A stretch of 20,917 nt of DNA. Origin: a virus. The notes under the pieces were generated by a model. That model had not been told where the DNA came from. It did not search any database and worked only from the letters and a program-made list of their open reading frames with translations. The translations under genes were made by a program, and so were the position numbers. Below, piece by piece: positions 19,763 through 20,917 of the stretch. The stretch is taken from positions 1-20,917 of IMG/VR virus record IMGVR_UViG_3300042861_001045; one strand, written 5' to 3'. Every line of letters begins with the position of its first letter. The first letter of the stretch is position 1.

Positions 19763-20917
19763 CTTAGAAAATCTTATCGGTGAATACGATAAGATTCTGA
19801 ACACGATAAAAATAATAACATCAAGAGCACACGGTTTTGAAATTTCTTGCTGCACGCGGGGTGAAAAATCAATAATCGACACTAAGTATTTCAACAAAGA
19901 GGATATTAAGAGCGCAGTCCAGTGGGTAATGTCCAACAACGGAAAGCGCGAAGTATACGTCAACATCAACCGCATCGAAGAAGATTACGTACAAGAACGC
20001 CATAGCCGAATCAGCGATAACGACATAGACAAACGACTGTGGCTATTAATTGATTTGGATGCAGAAGGTGGAAAGAAAACGAATCCACCCCAAAGCAATA
20101 TCGACATGGCAGGGGCCATAGCAGGGCAGATCAAAGAAGACATGAGCAGTCTTTATCTGTGGCCGGATCCGTTAATAGCCAGTACCGGCAACGGATTCCA
20201 TATGTTGTACCCGATCAGCTGCAAGGCCGATAGCAATACCGATTCTATCATCCAACGCGTAACTGAGCAAATCGCCATATCATACGCGATAACGGGATTG
20301 GTGAAGATAGATAAACTTTACGATCGGTCAAGAATCGTGAGGTTGTACGGGACCCGGAACATCAAACATATCGGGGAAGCCAAGACGTCAGAAATCTTGT
20401 CGATGCCTAGTTTTGATAGATTTCTATCACACAAAGACTTAGAAAATTTCGTATCGACTAGCCACGTCAACGCTAACAACGTCGTGGCCCAAAGCGACTT
20501 CGATATGGACGGGTTTATTAAGCAATTCGTCCCCGATGCCAAGAAGACAATCCGGGCCACTAGGGAGTTGTGGAGCGTACCATGCCCCAATAACCCCGAT
20601 CACGACAAAGATAGCAAACCCCAGGTAATTAAGTTTACCGACAAAGGTAACTACGGGTTCAAATGCCATCACGACTCGTGTAAAACGACTACCATCTACG
20701 ACTTCATCAAAAAATACGATTCAGCGGCTGTAGCAAGACTTAAAAAATCGAACAAGATCAGTGGCTCGTACGATACTAAAGTCATCAATGGGTATAAAAG
20801 TGCTATTGAGGATTTGATCAGCAATGGGCGCATCGGGCAAATCAAATATGACGAATTTCAAGACAAGGTAACAATCGAAGGATTTCATGGTCGTGATTTG
20901 GATACGATCGCCTTCGA
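19752..20917 (+). CDS. AEP-type primase, probably fused to a helicase domain (C-terminus off the right edge)
   Basis: 388 residues are visible and the frame is open at the right edge. The catalytic core has LLIDLDAEG (Asp101, Asp103), STGNGFHMLYP (144-154, His150) and YDRSRIVRLYGTRN (190-203), the three motifs of archaeo-eukaryotic primases/PrimPol. A zinc-binding segment follows: CPNNPDH (Cys278, His284) and CHHDSC (305-310). After residue 340 a new segment begins, with YKSAIEDLISNGRIGQIKYD and GFHGRDLDTIAF, resembling the start of VapE/primase-helicase domains. It would prime or extend DNA at the fork; S-2L also has a PrimPol. It starts 11 bases inside the nuclease gene. The helicase part needs the sequence beyond the edge. 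Confidence 0.85.
   Translation, partial: MADNLENLIGEYDKILNTIKIITSRAHGFEISCCTRGEKSIIDTKYFNKEDIKSAVQWVMSNNGKREVYVNINRIEEDYVQERHSRISDNDIDKRLWLLIDLDAEGGKKTNPPQSNIDMAGAIAGQIKEDMSSLYLWPDPLIASTGNGFHMLYPISCKADSNTDSIIQRVTEQIAISYAITGLVKIDKLYDRSRIVRLYGTRNIKHIGEAKTSEILSMPSFDRFLSHKDLENFVSTSHVNANNVVAQSDFDMDGFIKQFVPDAKKTIRATRELWSVPCPNNPDHDKDSKPQVIKFTDKGNYGFKCHHDSCKTTTIYDFIKKYDSAAVARLKKSNKISGSYDTKVINGYKSAIEDLISNGRIGQIKYDEFQDKVTIEGFHGRDLDTIAF

Overview
The window is part of a tailed double-stranded DNA phage (Caudoviricetes, probably a siphovirus of a proteobacterium). It has no rRNA or tRNA, its genes are tightly packed with many stop/start overlaps, and it has a leftward head/packaging block facing a long rightward early and replication block. 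The most informative feature is a cassette on the right: a family A DNA polymerase, PurZ, a MazG-type pyrophosphohydrolase (MazZ type) and an HD-domain triphosphohydrolase (DatZ type). This set marks phages that replace adenine with 2-aminoadenine (Z) throughout their DNA, such as Vibrio phage phiVC8, Acinetobacter phage SH-Ab 15497 and cyanophage S-2L. The Z genotype is inferred from gene content and motifs; the base itself cannot be seen in a sequence read.

Layout. 1-4727 (minus strand): a DUF2213-type prohead protease/scaffold (cut by the left edge), a DUF1073-type portal protein, the large terminase, and a fusion of an HNH nuclease domain with a small terminase subunit. 4728-5042: divergent control region with one promoter on each strand. 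5043-5960: three small early genes, including a NinX/DUF2591-like protein. 6008-6590: non-coding, rich in repeats, with about ten ACCGGTGG/CCACCGGT motifs on both sides of an AT-rich stretch; it is a candidate replication origin or control centre. 6672-10765: about fifteen small genes of mostly unknown function, in short units with extended -10 promoters often flanked by inverted repeats. 11001-14709: a small conserved phage protein, an SNF2-type helicase, two small genes and a putative DNA-binding protein, ending in tandem terminators. 14783-19762: an SSB-tailed small protein, DNA polymerase, PurZ, MazZ, a membrane peptide, a small all-alpha protein, DatZ and a VRR-NUC-like nuclease. 19752 to the right edge: an archaeo-eukaryotic-type primase, apparently continuing into a helicase-like domain.

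How the genes would work together (family knowledge applied to this cluster): MazZ turns dGTP (and possibly dATP) into monophosphate. PurZ joins dGMP to aspartate to give the succinyl precursor of 2-aminoadenine deoxynucleotide, and host PurB and kinases finish dZTP. DatZ destroys dATP so that only Z is available. The polymerase copies the genome, with the primase, helicase and SSB-like helpers. Other observations worth following are promoters whose flanking inverted repeats change sequence but stay complementary, three copies of a KYGHLNPG-type protein, a 320-bp tandem gene duplication, and a polymerase O-helix lacking two usual residues.
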